NCBI RefSeq assembly: GCF_001625195.1
Contig: NC_054389.1
Coordinates: 3,716,520-3,780,519 of the forward strand
DNA: 64,000 nucleotides
Direction of reading: 5' to 3'
Source: Drechmeria coniospora
Lineage: Eukaryota > Ascomycota > Sordariomycetes > Hypocreales > Ophiocordycipitaceae
Translations under genes and position numbers: made by a program
Shown: in pieces, positions 47,009-59,303 of the stretch
Layout: every line of letters begins with the position of its first letter
Position numbering within the stretch: the stretch's first letter is position 1
The notes under the pieces: generated by a model
Told to the model about the DNA's origin: nothing
Databases searched by the model: none
The model's input: the letters and a program-made list of their open reading frames with translations, nothing else

Positions 47009-49698
47009 TCACTGATTAGACGGCGTAGCAGAGCCCTGATCAGACCCTTTCTCCTCTGCTGTTGCAGCGGCAATGTGAATATTGCTCGAGGGTTCGGTTG
47101 GTTCGCTGCAAGTCGGAGGTGCGTTGCTGAATGGGGACATCATCGGAGTTGGAGAATATATCATGTTTCCGTACATGTCGTACATGGGCTGGAACAGGGG
47201 CGGCATGTACCCAGCGTATATTGCAGTCGGGTTGGGGTGTGGCGTAATGGGCTGACCGATGTAAGGGTACCCGAACGGCGAATAATGGGGCATCCAAGGC
47301 ATCTGAGGTGGGGCAGAAATGCCATCGCCATTGTTCGTGACGGACACTCTGTTCACGGGAGAGGACGTTCGCACGGTGGCCACCGAAGGACTCGCAGCCG
47401 TTGGAGTTGCGGGCTTGGAAACGTGCACTGCTTCCGGAGCGCCAGCGTCTGGAGCCGCGGGCAAGGCAACCTGGGGCCTTTGCGGAAGATCAAATTCAAC
47501 AGACTTCCTCGTCGTAGTTCTTGCACTGCCCGCCTCGCCACGCTCAGCGTGAGAAGAACGATGGCCACAAAAGGGAGTGCTCATCAAGTTCGGAGTGTCG
47601 GGATCGAACAGTGCGCCATCTGGGGACGCACCAGAGCCGAGAACTGTCGGACGAGCCTGCCGATTACGACCGGGAGTAAAGGAGCTTGAAGCGTACTGGG
47701 TGCGATGAGACGAGTTTTCCATGCCCGCGGGAGCTCTCGGAGTATTCTTGAAGCATTCGGATGGCTTTCCAAGCTCAAAGGATCCAACGCGAGGGCGTCT
47801 TGTCGAGGATCGCGGGTATGGGGTCTCAAAGGCCGGATGAGAAACTCGACGGGTGGAATCGATTTGCCGAGACTGTTTGCGCTCGACTCGAATTCGGTAT
47901 TGATCGATATCAGTGTTGTTCTGCCGGTATCAGATTAGCAGGGAAGTCACGCTCATAGAAAACACGAAGATGATGAAGTGTCTCGGCTAGAACAGGACGC
48001 GACTTACGAGTGCGTCGATAAATTCATCAGGGGCGTCGGGGCGAGAAAATTCAACGAAGCCAAAGCAGGTCACCTGGCCTAGAATATCCGTTAGTGCACG
48101 GCGATTACAGTCCACGGCAGGGGTACCAATTAACCATTTGTACCCGGTATCTCCTTCCGGTGGAGTTGAACATCCAAGACATCGCCGCACGAACTACCCA
48201 GGGATCGAAGCACATCCTTCGTCATACTAGGGGGGAGATTTCCGACGTAAGCTGACCGACGGTCCTTGTCGTACTGCCTCAGAAAGCTCCCTTCACGCAG
48301 CATGGGGGGAGCAACGTTTCGTCCAGTCGAAAGTGCCTTTGGATCGTAAATTTGCACGCAGTATGTCGCGTTGTTCGCAAAAATCTTAAAAGGTTCGTCA
48401 TTATCCTGCCATTCCCAAGGAAATGGTGGAACCTACTCTCAGAGGGTCGCGTTTCGAGTCGTACATTCTGTACGTGACTACAACAGTCTGCGGGAGGTCC
48501 GCAACGGCTCGAATGCCCTCGTGAAGGTACTCAACCTTTGAGATTTCTCCGAGGCGATCAAGAAGTTCCCTTGCCTCGCTGATGCGAATGCGCTGACCGG
48601 AAAACTTGTACACGATGAAGGACGCTGCAACACTGTCAGCAAGCATCCAACAAGAGCCGCTCCTCTGGCATCGTACAATGAGCCCTGGCCATTTCTATGC
48701 GGCAAGGACGTTCAAGAATGGTGATGCCCTTTCCATATTTCATAGCTTTCTGCGCGTCCGTGTCGTTCTGCATGCCGTCAGCACACCGTCTCGGCGTGCG
48801 AGGACTTCTCGTCGAGCTTGACTTACGGTATACTGGCAGAATCCAAAGGGCATGTTTTTGGCGTCGCGTTTGATCTTGACGAATACGATGCCAAAGTTAC
48901 TGAAAACTTTGGTTACCTCCTCTTCAAGTAGTTCATCTTCGAACTGTTGCGGAAGACTGGTGAAGCGTCAGTACGCGACAGCGAACCGGAGACAGTTGAT
49001 GTACTTACTTGGCAACAAACATGCAAGACGACCCAGCGTACATAGTCTGTGGATCGACTTTTCCACGGCTCGCATGATAGACAGCAACATCAGTTGCGGG
49101 CCCGCGGTGTGTGCTTCTGGACAATCCATCGTTGGTTCCGTCGGCAAATACATCGTCGTCCTCGCTGGATCCAACCATAAATGTCGAGGGACTGACTGCA
49201 TCAGTATCCACCGATGAGCCGCGAGGCTTGTGAGGAGTTTGGTATCCATAGTAAGCTTTTGCAGGAGTGCCACTGTCGGATCCTGGAAATCCAATATGCA
49301 TTCTGTAAATCGGTCAGCGTGCAACCCCTAAATAGTGGGCGGAAAACCGACCGGCCCCTGGAGCTTGGCGAGGTGATGTCGCTAGCAGACTCGCAGCGAA
49401 CGCCTAGAACGAAGATGCGTTAGCAAACCATGGATACCGAAAGAGGTCTTCTTGCACATGACTGAAATTTACGATGCTGAAGGGGTGAGGAACATGGCGT
49501 TTCAAGATCATGAGTTGGACGAGGGCGAGGGTGGGGGTTGTGAGGAAACTGACGAATGTACACACCACCATGGATTCCCTCATCATCGGACGCAGGAGGG
49601 GACTCTTTTCCGAGAGGTTCGCACGAGGCGGCTTTCCTCATATGGTGGCATCCTGTGCCATCCCCCGCAGACAAAGGTCTGGGAAATGCAGGAGGCAT
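47009..49698 (-). CDS. RNA-binding protein with RRM domains
   Basis: Nine exons on the minus strand: 49566-49698, 49352-49403, 49009-49302, 48827-48956, 48677-48767, 48437-48624, 48144-48405, 48008-48078 and 47009-47920, predicting 710 aa. RRM1 (about 155-240) contains SCMFVANLPQQF and MPFGFCQYT. A second RRM-like unit follows (SFIVYKFSGQRIRISEARE). RRM3 (about 340-415) has SAYVGNLPPSM and CFGFVEFSRPDA as RNP2 and RNP1. The last 300 residues are Ser/Pro/Met-rich and low complexity. The protein probably binds mRNA; its targets are unknown. Exons 3-9 are well supported by frame and motif continuity. The two N-terminal exons depend on less obvious splice choices and could be wrong. Confidence 0.82.
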
Positions 49699-51530
49699 CT
49701 TTAAGCTTCTGGACTGATGAAAGATATCGATGAGCTAATGGAAAGAGCCAGGATGAGTGGGCAAGGTACTCGCGTTATGCAGGATAAATGCTTTTGCCAA
49801 CGACAAACGACGGCGACCTGTACAGAGGGGTGCAAGTGCAGCACAGCAAGCTGCGATGGAAGCGGTAGTGACGGTGAATATAGGTATCCCTTGCAGTAGG
49901 GTGACGATAGGATAATGACTTGCTAGACACGCAAGAAGGAAGGCAGCCGTTCTGAAGGGACTACCAAGGAAGCAGACGAACTGCAAAGATCCTTGACGAT
50001 GCAAAGGTTGCGCCGAGTACTCTCAAGCGATGGGGGCTATGACTCCCATACGCGATGGTGTGCTGGTTGTGGTATATCACTGCTTGCTTCGGGGTTCCGC
50101 TAGATTCTTGTGCTTGGTGTTTGATGTTTGAGAAGTGAAGGTGTAGGAAACGTGGTGTAGGGAGCAAAGGAAGGAGCAGGAGGAAGGAGAAGAAGGAGAG
50201 GGAGAGGGAGAAGTAGAAGGAGGAAGGAGAAGGGGGGAGGGTACTGGTACGTGTAGGAAGGAGCGAGCGAGCGACACCTGGTAGAGGACCACCTAACAGC
50301 TGCTCAGATCACAACCAGCTCGACCTCAAGCATGCATGGCTCTGATAGCTGCGCCATGGATTGCTGCGTGCTGCTTGGCACATTGGAAGGGACAATTGAT
50401 AAATACAATGAATCGTGTAGACTTGCATGCATTGAGCAAGGCAACTAAGGCACTGCCGCTTCCTGCCCTGAGTTTGCTCAAGTTTCTCGGCTGCGGAGAT
50501 GCAGGTATCGTGACTGCTGCGGGTAGAAGAGACTCAGTTCTTCGATTTACTCCGTTCTGCATATGGTCCCATGACCGATGGATGAATGATGGGTACTTAT
50601 CCAGGGATCGGATGGAATGCCCGGGTCATGCATGCTTCTGCCTTTGCTTTGCCAATCACCAGCAACGATATCTTTTTGCCGCCAGGGAGCCGCTCCAATA
50701 CGTTCTTACTCCTGAGCTTCTCATGAAGGTACCCCTACGGTGCATGGACTCAAATACAAGTCAAGTCTCATCCCCCTGTCATCCCCCTGTTCTTACGGTT
50801 CTTTGCCAAGCGAAGATTTGGGTGGGTTGAGACTCCATGTTGTCCTCGTTCTCGTTCTGGCTGCTGGAGTCTCCGCGGCAAGCCAGTTGGCGAGTGCTCT
50901 CTTAGGGTTCTGGGTGGAGTCATCTCGTTGCATATTCGCGTACATGGAACGATGAAACGGCCCGATGCTCAATCATTGTTGGCGCTATTGTTGAGATTGG
51001 GGTTGGCAGTGATTGGCAACGCGCGTAGGAGCTGGTACTAATTGTCGCCGTTGCACTTTCCCGCTGTATTTCCCAGATGAACTGGGCTGCCTGGCCCTCA
51101 TCGTTGCCACGGGAAAGGCAACGATGCACAATATTCATGTCTTTCAGGAAACGAAGCGGATTCAGAGTGTCATACCGCGCCCTCCTGGCGCCCTCCGCCC
51201 CCGCAAGGCTCTGGAATCGCCAAGCAGCGGAGTCAACAGGGTTGATCTCCAGATTTTGTATGAACGCATGCCCCACTTTCACACGTCAATACCGATCGGA
51301 GACGGCAGATGGACTGACTGCACGCTACTTACATATCAAGAGGACCGAAGATGCTTCGGATGGACAGGGACGTGTTGGGACGGAACTGCAGACCTCCTTC
51401 CGCCCGAAGCCGCCGCCCAACTGACATGGTACGCGTCAAGTGCACCAAGTCTCGGCTCGATGCATTCAGGACGCAAGCGAAAGGCCTTCGGGCCAATACA
51501 TTACGGGTCATGGAGAGAACACTAGCATGA
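49699..51530. other. RRM gene upstream region
   Basis: About 1.8 kb. A purine-rich GGAGAAGGA-type tract at about 50158-50240 reads as pyrimidine-rich in the direction of the RRM gene, as fungal promoters often do. The 164-codon frame at 50336-50830 has no domain. No gene is called. Confidence 0.5.
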
Positions 51531-52648
51531 TTATTTGGTCGTGACTAGGCTGTAGTAGCATGCTTCCGTTTCCAACCAGCCGCCCCGGTCATCAGACTGT
51601 TCAGACTCACAACGTCCGAGAAAATCCCGTACCGTCTTCTGGAAGGCCTCTGGCTCGTCGGCCGGTGGACTGTGGCCCGAATCCTCGAATATGGCCAACT
51701 GCGCGTTAGGGATGAGGCGGGCAATTTCCTCACTGAACATGACGGGAGTGATGGGATCGTGACGTCCGCAAACGACGAGGGTCGGCACGTTAATGTTCTT
51801 GAGTTGGGTGCGCAGGTCAAATCGAGGTTGGTTGTTGGTAAAACAAAAGTTGTGGGTGGCGTGATGAATGTCCAACTTGAGTGGAGGGGCGGAAGGATTT
51901 CGTCCCGCATCGTCCGTCGACGAGGAAGCAACCTTTTCGGGGTCCGGCGTGTAGATGGGGACGATCTCGGCAAAGCCTGATGCCAGGTCGTCATCGTCGC
52001 GCGTGTTTCCACTCCAGACACGAAGCTGGCGTTCGGCATCAGGCTGGATGCGAGGGTTCGTGAGAACAGCCTTGAGGCAGCTCATCATTCCCAGCACACC
52101 GTTCGCCCAAGTGTCGCGGAGAATCAAGGCAGAGACGCGGCGGGGGTAGGCAAGAGCGTACTCGAGAGCAACCATGCCGCCGTAGGAGCCTCCGGCGACG
52201 AGGCACGTTGAGGCGCCGGCCCATTCTCTGTGACGTCACGGCATGTGCATTAGCAAGGTCACGGTCGAGATCAGGTCGACGTCAAGATCAAGGTCGTCCA
52301 CTGGCGGGGTTCATATGGGACGAGTGGCATTCGGAGGAAGGAGGAGGTGAGGGCTAAAGGACGAAAGGTAGGAACGCACCTCAGCTCCTCCACGTCCGAT
52401 ACCCACTGCTGATGGGTGAAGGGTCCCTTGTCATCACTTTTGCCGCTGCCCCGAGCGTCAAAGACGAGAAGACGGAATTGATCCGAGAGAAACGTGAAGG
52501 AAGAGAGCGGCTCCCTGTGGTCGGCGACGCCCTGGGCACCGTGGAGGGCAATGAGGAGCGGCCTGGTCTTGTCTCGGCCCAGCAGCTTCACGCGCAAGCG
52601 TGCGCCATCGCGGAGAGGAACGAACGACTCTACCTCAGTGATGTCCAT
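51531..52648 (-). CDS. Alpha/beta hydrolase, prolyl-aminopeptidase-like (S33 type)
   Basis: Two exons on the minus strand, 52380-52648 and 51531-52227, predict 321 aa. The fold is clear: an oxyanion HGAQG near residue 36, FDARGSGKS, the nucleophile elbow GGSYGG with Ser104, the acid in CGRHDPITP, and the histidine in EDSGHSPPADEP. GGSYGG and the overall layout resemble proline iminopeptidases, which remove N-terminal proline, but related esterases share them. No signal peptide is evident, so a cytosolic enzyme is likely. The intron has a GTGCGT donor and CAG acceptor. The gene stands alone between two gene-poor stretches. Confidence 0.88.
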
Positions 52649-53765
52649 GATTCACCTCGCGGTTGCGTTTGACCGCGACGAAACTTGCAGCTGAGTTGGG
52701 AGTGAAGACTTGGGGCACGAAACAGCATTCAGGTGGGCAGCCGGCCAGGGAGGGACATGCATGTATAGTGAGGAGTGAGGCAATAGAGGTGGCAGAGGTG
52801 GAGGATGGGAGTCGACATGTGCGAGAGCAACTGTTGGGTACCCGTCCAGCCAGCCCTGACTGAGTTGGCGGTTGATGGTGGTTGGTTGCATGATTGGATT
52901 GAATCACGTAATATTGAAGGTTCCAACCCGGTGAGCTCGCTTACCTCCAAACTCCGTACCTGCCGACTGCCTGCCATCCTCCTGTCAATAACCTGCGCTT
53001 TCGACCCTGTCATTGCCCTTTCATCACCTCGGCCCGCGTTGATGCAATCCTGTACGCCGAAACTTTAAATCGTCAAGCTATGGCCGGCCTGTCCAGCCAT
53101 TCTTGGAGGATCTACTGCTATGCTCTGGCTACTTGCAAGTCTGCCGCTTACCAGACGCACTTAAAGGTACATTGAAGCTGAAGCCGCGTGATCCAGCGTG
53201 CCAGAAACATCATGCAAGTGTTCGTTTCGGGAAATTGAAGCGAAAAAGGTGCCTCTTGTACTCGGTACTGTACCATTCGCTTGGCCAGCTTCCCAGCCCG
53301 CTGCTACCTTGTGCCAGGTACCTCGAAGTTGCAGACTCGATGCTCACTCGGCCGCACATTTCCGTGATTTCTTCCTACCTCGGACCTTTTCTCCTCTGGC
53401 CACCAGGTAGCGTCATCCCCACTTCAGCGGTTGCTTCTACCCTCCTCGCACTCGGTACGCAGGGGAGGAAGGACAAGTTGGCGACGGTGGTGACCGACTT
53501 GACGAAAGATGTGACTTTTTGGTTGCTGTTGGCGTCAGTGGTCTGACATGCTGATTGTGAAGTTACATTACACTTGGGACACCTGGCATCGTATCTTGCC
53601 CAATGCATCAGCAATCCCCTGCAAAAGGTAGGAGTGCGGTCAGATGATAAATGGCCAGTAGGGAGCATACCGCCACATAGTTACAATGGCAGTCACATTC
53701 TGTCCACCGATATCAACCGAAGCACATGCACCAGATACGAGTCATGACTTGAACGATCGATTTTA

Positions 53766-53876
53766 TGGATGGATGGATGCATTGGTGGGTGAATGGATGG
53801 ATGAGTGGATGGATCAATGGGTGGATGGATGGGTGGATGGATGGGTGGATGGATGGGTGGATGGATGGAGGGATTG
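53766..53876. repeat. TGGATGGATGGG minisatellite
   Basis: About nine units of a 12-bp motif built from GGAT and GGGT words. The right part (53819-53870) is nearly perfect; the left part is degenerate. Confidence 0.9.
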
Positions 53877-54039
53877 CTGAACTCAAGCTGTCGGCTTTGT
53901 CGGCTGCTAGTCTACAGCATCGGCCATCAGATCCCCAGCGCCGGCCCATACTTCTAGTTGCTCTTTTCTTTATGACAGACTTGGTTATGCAAAGGCGAGC
54001 TATATGGTCGAAGAAGATGGCCAAAAGTTATGGAGGGGA

Positions 54040-54055
54040 GGGGGGGGGGGGGGGG
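54040..54055. repeat. Poly-G tract (16 nt)
   Basis: An uninterrupted run of G following GGAGGGGA. A similar 14-nt run occurs at 57858-57871. Lengths of such runs are prone to sequencing error. Confidence 0.8.
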
Positions 54056-55887
54056 TAACAGAGGCGTTACGTGTGGTGGTCGCCGTTTCGGTCTGGCTTG
54101 GACTGGAGACATGCAAAGATAAGCGTTCGGTTCGGCAATGGGCTAGAGTTCACCTCGTAACACAAGTGATGCATGCAGGTACCATGTTCATGCCGCCTTC
54201 ACAGCCATGCGGCTTGTTTGCTTCGAGTTTGTTGCTGCTCCGTGTTCACATCCATCATGTCAAACGCTGGTCGAAGTGCGGACGTTTTTCTATGAGTGAA
54301 CTTCACTTGTACATGTGCCGTACAGTTGAAGTGTAGGTAGATGTGAGACTTGATAAAAATAAATCCCCCTGACGCGTGGCAACCCCGTCTCTTGTCTCTT
54401 GAACACGAGCTGGATCCTACTAGTACTCATAGTACATGCAGATAGGCGTTGCCGTTGGTACCAGCAGTTTGATGTATTATGTACACGTACGTACTTGCAC
54501 GCCTGGAGGGAGGTGGCAAGGCGGTGGCAACCAGCGAGTGACAGCAACGACACAAACACACCTTGATGGAGATGCTGTTTGCCACTACCGTAACCAAACC
54601 ATCAACCAAACATAGCAAGCATCCTGTGTGGCAGACGGACCGACGATTGATTTTGATACGTCGAGCACGGATGAAATCCTCCGATGTCCAGCTGAAAACG
54701 CCCTTGCGAGACACGTCAACCTTTCTTTTTCTCCTTTCTTTTGCCCCTTTGACCTTGGCAGCGACTGGGCTAACTGAGGCTAACAGGGCCGCCTCAACTC
54801 CAAGGCGAGCAATCAACCATCCGAGAGTTCGGGTCGAAGGGGCCGAACTGCAGCGGGGCGTGCTGGGTGCCCACCACCAGCGGACCCCATGCGGCCAGTA
54901 ACAAATCGCCAGTGACCATCTGTACGAGAGGGGGGGCAAAAGGAGGCCAAAGGAGGGTGTCTGTCTAGCAGTCGCGACGATGACGGCAGAGTTGAAGGCA
55001 CGTAGTACATGATGACGGCTGCACGTACGGAGAACATGGCACTGCCTAAGCTACTCTGTACGTTGCCATATTACTGCGCGAGAAACGCGACTACGCGACT
55101 GCTTGCAAGTGGCAGTACGGCTACGTAGAAGGAACGAAACGTGTCGGTACGGCACGTACTGGCATCCGCCCTCCTTCTGACTGGCTGGTTGAAAGCAGTC
55201 GTATGAAGGTAGCGGGCGATTGTTGATTGTACGGGAAGCTCCGCTTTCACCGTCCAGCTGATGAAAGCTCGCGTCTAGAGGTAACATGGACATGATGGAA
55301 CGCATGCCATCACTCGAGTTGTGGGCACTCGAACCGACCAATGCACCGACCAAGTTACTTGGTCATCTTGGTACTACCAAATGAAAACGCCAGACTCCAA
55401 CCGAGGCATTACAGTCCTGCACCAAGTCGCACGATGCACACCATGAACGGCACTTGTTGGTGGTCGTCAAAGTTCGTTGGTCACGCCAGCACGTCCGCAC
55501 TCGGCACATTGCGGAGAAAGTGACAAACGGATAGAAACTCTACACGTGATTACCCAATCACTACTGGTTCGACAGTACCGGATACGATGCTGAGATTCCT
55601 TATCAAAGTTCAAAGTGCACGCGGCAAGTCCACGGTAGAACAATAACACAAGAACCGAACCAGTTGCACTGGGCGGCACTAATGATACCTGCGCACGAGT
55701 ATATTTTCGCGACGCTACCTAATCGTGCCTAGCACCTTCGGGTCGACCCGAGCAGTCCAGTCCCTAGTGGGATAGGGCCGATAGGTCGGTCGCGGTAATA
55801 CCACTCCAACGTGCACCTCCCTACTGCCCGCACTTTGATTGCATACATGAGATTGTCTCGTCACATGGGTGGCAGCCATCTCCGAGC

Positions 55888-56618
55888 TTACTGATTCGAC
55901 CAATTCGCATAATACTCATGCTCACAGATGGGCTGAGGGCAATAAATCTCGTCAGTACTGGCGCGCCGTGCACGGGCGCCGAAAACACGAGGGGATAAAG
56001 TGCGAGGACGTCACATACCACTTCGATGACCCTGACATCAACGACGAGGAGACCACCTCGAGGATCCCGTTCTACTCGCCTGCCGGGCTCCAGCGTAGAT
56101 GTGAAGAGTGGAATGTATTCGTCGTGCATTTCGGGCGGGATGGGACAGTGCGAATCATAGAGCCATTCGAAACCCTCCAGATCGCCAGGAGTGCGCCAGG
56201 TCATGACGCACGTGCAGTCAATCGGTCTCTCGAGTGCCATCGGGGAAGATGTCGCCGTCTCGGATGCCGCCAAAGTAGTTGCAGGCGTAGCGACGCCTGT
56301 CTCGGCCGACCACGGCGTGGATGAATCCGACTCGGCCGACCACGGCGTGGACGCCGCTCTGTCGACGGACCATGACCACGCATCGTCTGGCTCGATGGGC
56401 CACGGCGTCGTGGCCGTCACCTCAAAATGCCACGGCATCTGCGAGTGACCTTGCTCGTCGACCGTGACCGGCGTGGCCATGTGAGCGTCAAGAACAGTCG
56501 GTGAGGTCACGACAGCCTCGACAGCGGTTGACGTGGCCAATCCTGCCTCGTTGGAGGGTGGCGACGTCACCTCCTCCTCCATGGCCGAAGCTGAGGTCGA
56601 GTATAACACCCGAGGCAT
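55888..56618 (-). CDS. Hypothetical protein, possible lineage-specific gene
   Basis: Two exons on the minus strand, 56019-56618 and 55888-55932, would encode 214 aa. Support comes from a long open frame of 200 codons followed by a textbook intron (GTATGT donor, ACTGAC branch point, CCTCAG acceptor) whose removal leads in 14 codons to a stop. The N-terminal half is Ser/Thr/Ala/Pro-rich with an internal near-repeat (STPWSAES, then STPWSAET) matched at DNA level by a repeated CGGCCGACCACGGCGTGGA. The C-terminal half is more ordered (MTWRTPGDLEGFEWLYDSHC, then EYIPLFTS). No signal peptide or known family was recognised. The start ATG is a guess; the frame is open to 56714. Confidence 0.4.
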
Positions 56619-59303
56619 GGCGTCCTTGATCGCTCCCAAAAGGAGCAAGTGACAATCAAGAGGTGCCCTTGATCGTTGATGTGTACGTCCTGGGGCGCAA
56701 GAAGGGAAAGCCATGTCAGCCGCCAGTTCCCATCATCGGCCGAGAAAGCTGCCGTCCTAACCAACCTGGGCTGAATCGTAGCCGAGAAAGCACCACGGCA
56801 ACTCTTCCGTTCGCGCTCTTGCTCGCCGTGATGCCTCGCAGCGTCTCGACAAGACACGAAGAGAGAAAACTGCAGTGAAAAAGAGAGGGAAAGGAGGGGA
56901 GGGGAGGGGAAGGGAGAAGGGGTTCCGGCCGCACCTTCTTGTAGATGAAGGCCTCCGCCGCGCCCGACCCCGCCGCCTGAGCCCAAGGGCGGTCCAATGG
57001 GCCATTCAAGAAGACGCATGTTTTTGCCATGCTCCCCCGAGGCTCATCCCAAGACAGCAAGGCATCAAGAAAGTGACGCACCAAGAGACCCATGGCGCGA
57101 GGCTTGTCCGTCAGCCCTGCCACTATTTGTCGGCTTTCATCCTGGCAGCCTGCGGCAGGACTTGCCAGGTTTGGCCGTTTGCCGTACCAGCATCCTCCTG
57201 CTGCCCGTCGTCGTTCACTCAGCTTTTCCTGATCCTCGCTGACCGCCTCTTGCCAGCCCTTGTCCGACAGCTGCTCCGCAGTACAACTCGTGGGATTTCG
57301 ACCAGGCTCACAGGGTACTTTCGGGAGCGCTCTCATAGCGGATGATGAATCGTCAAGCTCGGCTGCTGGCCTGTCCACGTATCGCGGCGAAGCGAACGAT
57401 TGCGAGCGCTCCCCCAACAGTCGCGGGCTCGCCAGACATGATGGCTCGTTTGCAGCGGCCTCGAGGGAGTCGAGAGACTGCTCGAGAGATGGCATGCATT
57501 TCACCATGCCCATGATGCACACGGCGAATGCATGCTACAAAGGAATGCCCCCCATGTGGCGGTACAGAAGTGAATGCACGCGTGTGCTTGCTGGTGAGTG
57601 ACGGTCACGAACAAGCAGCGTCCAGGAACACCGTCAGGATGCTGACATTTCCTTCCACTCTTCACGAGCCTCGGCTGCATATGGATCACAGTCGAATGGG
57701 ATGACAGTCCAGTCACTTCAAGTCCGAGAGGAACAGTCTAGTGATACCTTTGAGAGAGGTGCAAATGAATTTCTCCCCGGCTGGTAGTCGATGTTGCTCT
57801 GGCGGAAATGGATCGAGGGTCCATGTGCTGGTTGCAAGCACTTCCTAGTATGGGTTAGGGGGGGGGGGGGGTTGGCACAAGCACCGACGGATCCTGATAC
57901 AAAGAACTCGATAATGCTTAGCACTCCAGGTGTACACTTGGAGCTACCTAGTACAAGTAAGTACATGTAGTTGTAGGTGTACAGTGTGGTGGCAAAAATG
58001 TTGTTTCAATTTGTAGGAATAGCGCTACCAAAACTGAATCGTCACTTTTGTCAAGTGACTGTAGATGCTTGTAGGTATTATGTCGTCATAGCAAGTAGAC
58101 GGAAAACCCCGTCCTTTTGCCTCTTACATGCCCAATTCCTCCCCTCGATCGGCTGAAGCACACAACTCACAGCCTCCAGCTGTATCAAGTCGGCACTGGT
58201 ATTACTACACAGCAGTTGCGGCACTATTATTTTGTAGCTGGCCAGTGGCAGAATCCACAGATGTGTTTAGGTTACAGGCAACATTGAGCTAAATTAGTGC
58301 CTTGCCTCTAGCAGGCACACCTGCGTCACCACTGGCATTGCGCGCGGGACTGTCCAACCCCTCCGCAGCCAGCCGTAACCTTTCCCCCTTCGGCTTGTAC
58401 TCACTTACTAACCTAGTATTACTTAGTATTACCTACCCATTGCTAGGTACCTACTCCGAGTTCTCCGTTCAGTTCATAATAATACCCTTCTGCCGCATCT
58501 GCATCCCTTGATGGACAGTGGACCCTTCCCGTGAGACTGGTCCCACCAGTCACCAACCAGCAACGCGTAAAGTGTACTTGCCAACTGCCGATATGGACAC
58601 GCGCGCAATCAGGTACTTGCAGTGCTTCGTACGGAGCATTCTGTACGGAATACTGTGCACATACTTGTACAAGTACAAGTACTGTAGGTGTACGTGTATT
58701 ACATGTATTTGTATGTATTTCCAGCACGTGTAAGTACTTGCAGTAATACGGAGTGCACCCTTAGCATGATATAAACACTCCATTCGTCCGTTCGTCGCCT
58801 GCGCACCCCCCACCACCACCACCACCACACCACATGTCAATCGCCCTGCCCTGCCTTTCGGTCCATCTACACCTACAGAGTACAGACTCTCAAGCTCGTG
58901 GTAGCTTGTCTTGCTTCTCTTGCTTGTCTTGCTTGTCTTGTCTGTCTTGCTTCTCCTCCCCGGTAGTGTTTGCTACCACCCAATTCGGACGCCGCTCCCC
59001 CCCCCCCTCCACCCCTTACATGGCCGCCAACAAGTACCGTTCGTTTGGCAGCTTGGGACGGTGCCTGTTGGCAACCCCCTTTCCTGGAATGGCTCGCCCG
59101 TCCGCGCCCGATCGATCAAGGTGTGGTAGAGTTTGGACATGTGGCATGCGCGCCTCGAGCCGTGGTATATCTACCGCGCGGCCGCCCCTCCTGCTCTTCG
59201 GGTTCGCTGCCACATGTCTTGCCTTTTTCGCTCATCAAATCAATCGATGCGGCCTTCAGAACGAGCGCGTCTTGCAGAAAGCCGAGCTTGATCCAACGAC
59301 GAA
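56619..59303. other. Gene-poor stretch upstream of the RGS gene
   Basis: About 2.7 kb. A 588-nt minus-strand frame (57522-56935) followed by a strong pyrimidine tract and CTGCAG could form a two-exon gene ending at 56567, but it has no motif and overlaps the hypothetical gene at its left. Also present are a 14-nt poly-G run (57858-57871), a palindromic element at 57982-58061, a GTAC-rich cluster at 58610-58760 and a CTTGT-type pyrimidine-rich stretch at 58905-58956, probably within the RGS promoter or 5' UTR. Confidence 0.45.
57982..58061. mobile_element. 80-bp palindromic TA-flanked element (possible micro-MITE)
   Basis: The two halves are imperfect inverted repeats meeting at TAGCGCTA near 58019-58026. 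Both ends start CAGT and contain a CAAAA word and TTCA, and each end is bordered by TA. These features resemble a shrunken Tc1/mariner end pair. A chance hairpin cannot be excluded. Confidence 0.4.

Larger units (their letters stand above)
52649..55887. other. Gene-poor stretch with satellites
   Basis: About 3.2 kb. It holds the hydrolase promoter, a 12-bp GGATGGATGGGT-type satellite (53766-53876) and a 16-nt poly-G tract (54040-54055). Open frames at 53103-53546 and 54427-54939 have no recognisable motif. No gene is called. Confidence 0.5.

Noticed and set aside
50336..50830. 164-codon frame upstream of the RRM gene
   Set aside because: Cys-rich and without domain, signal peptide or splice support.
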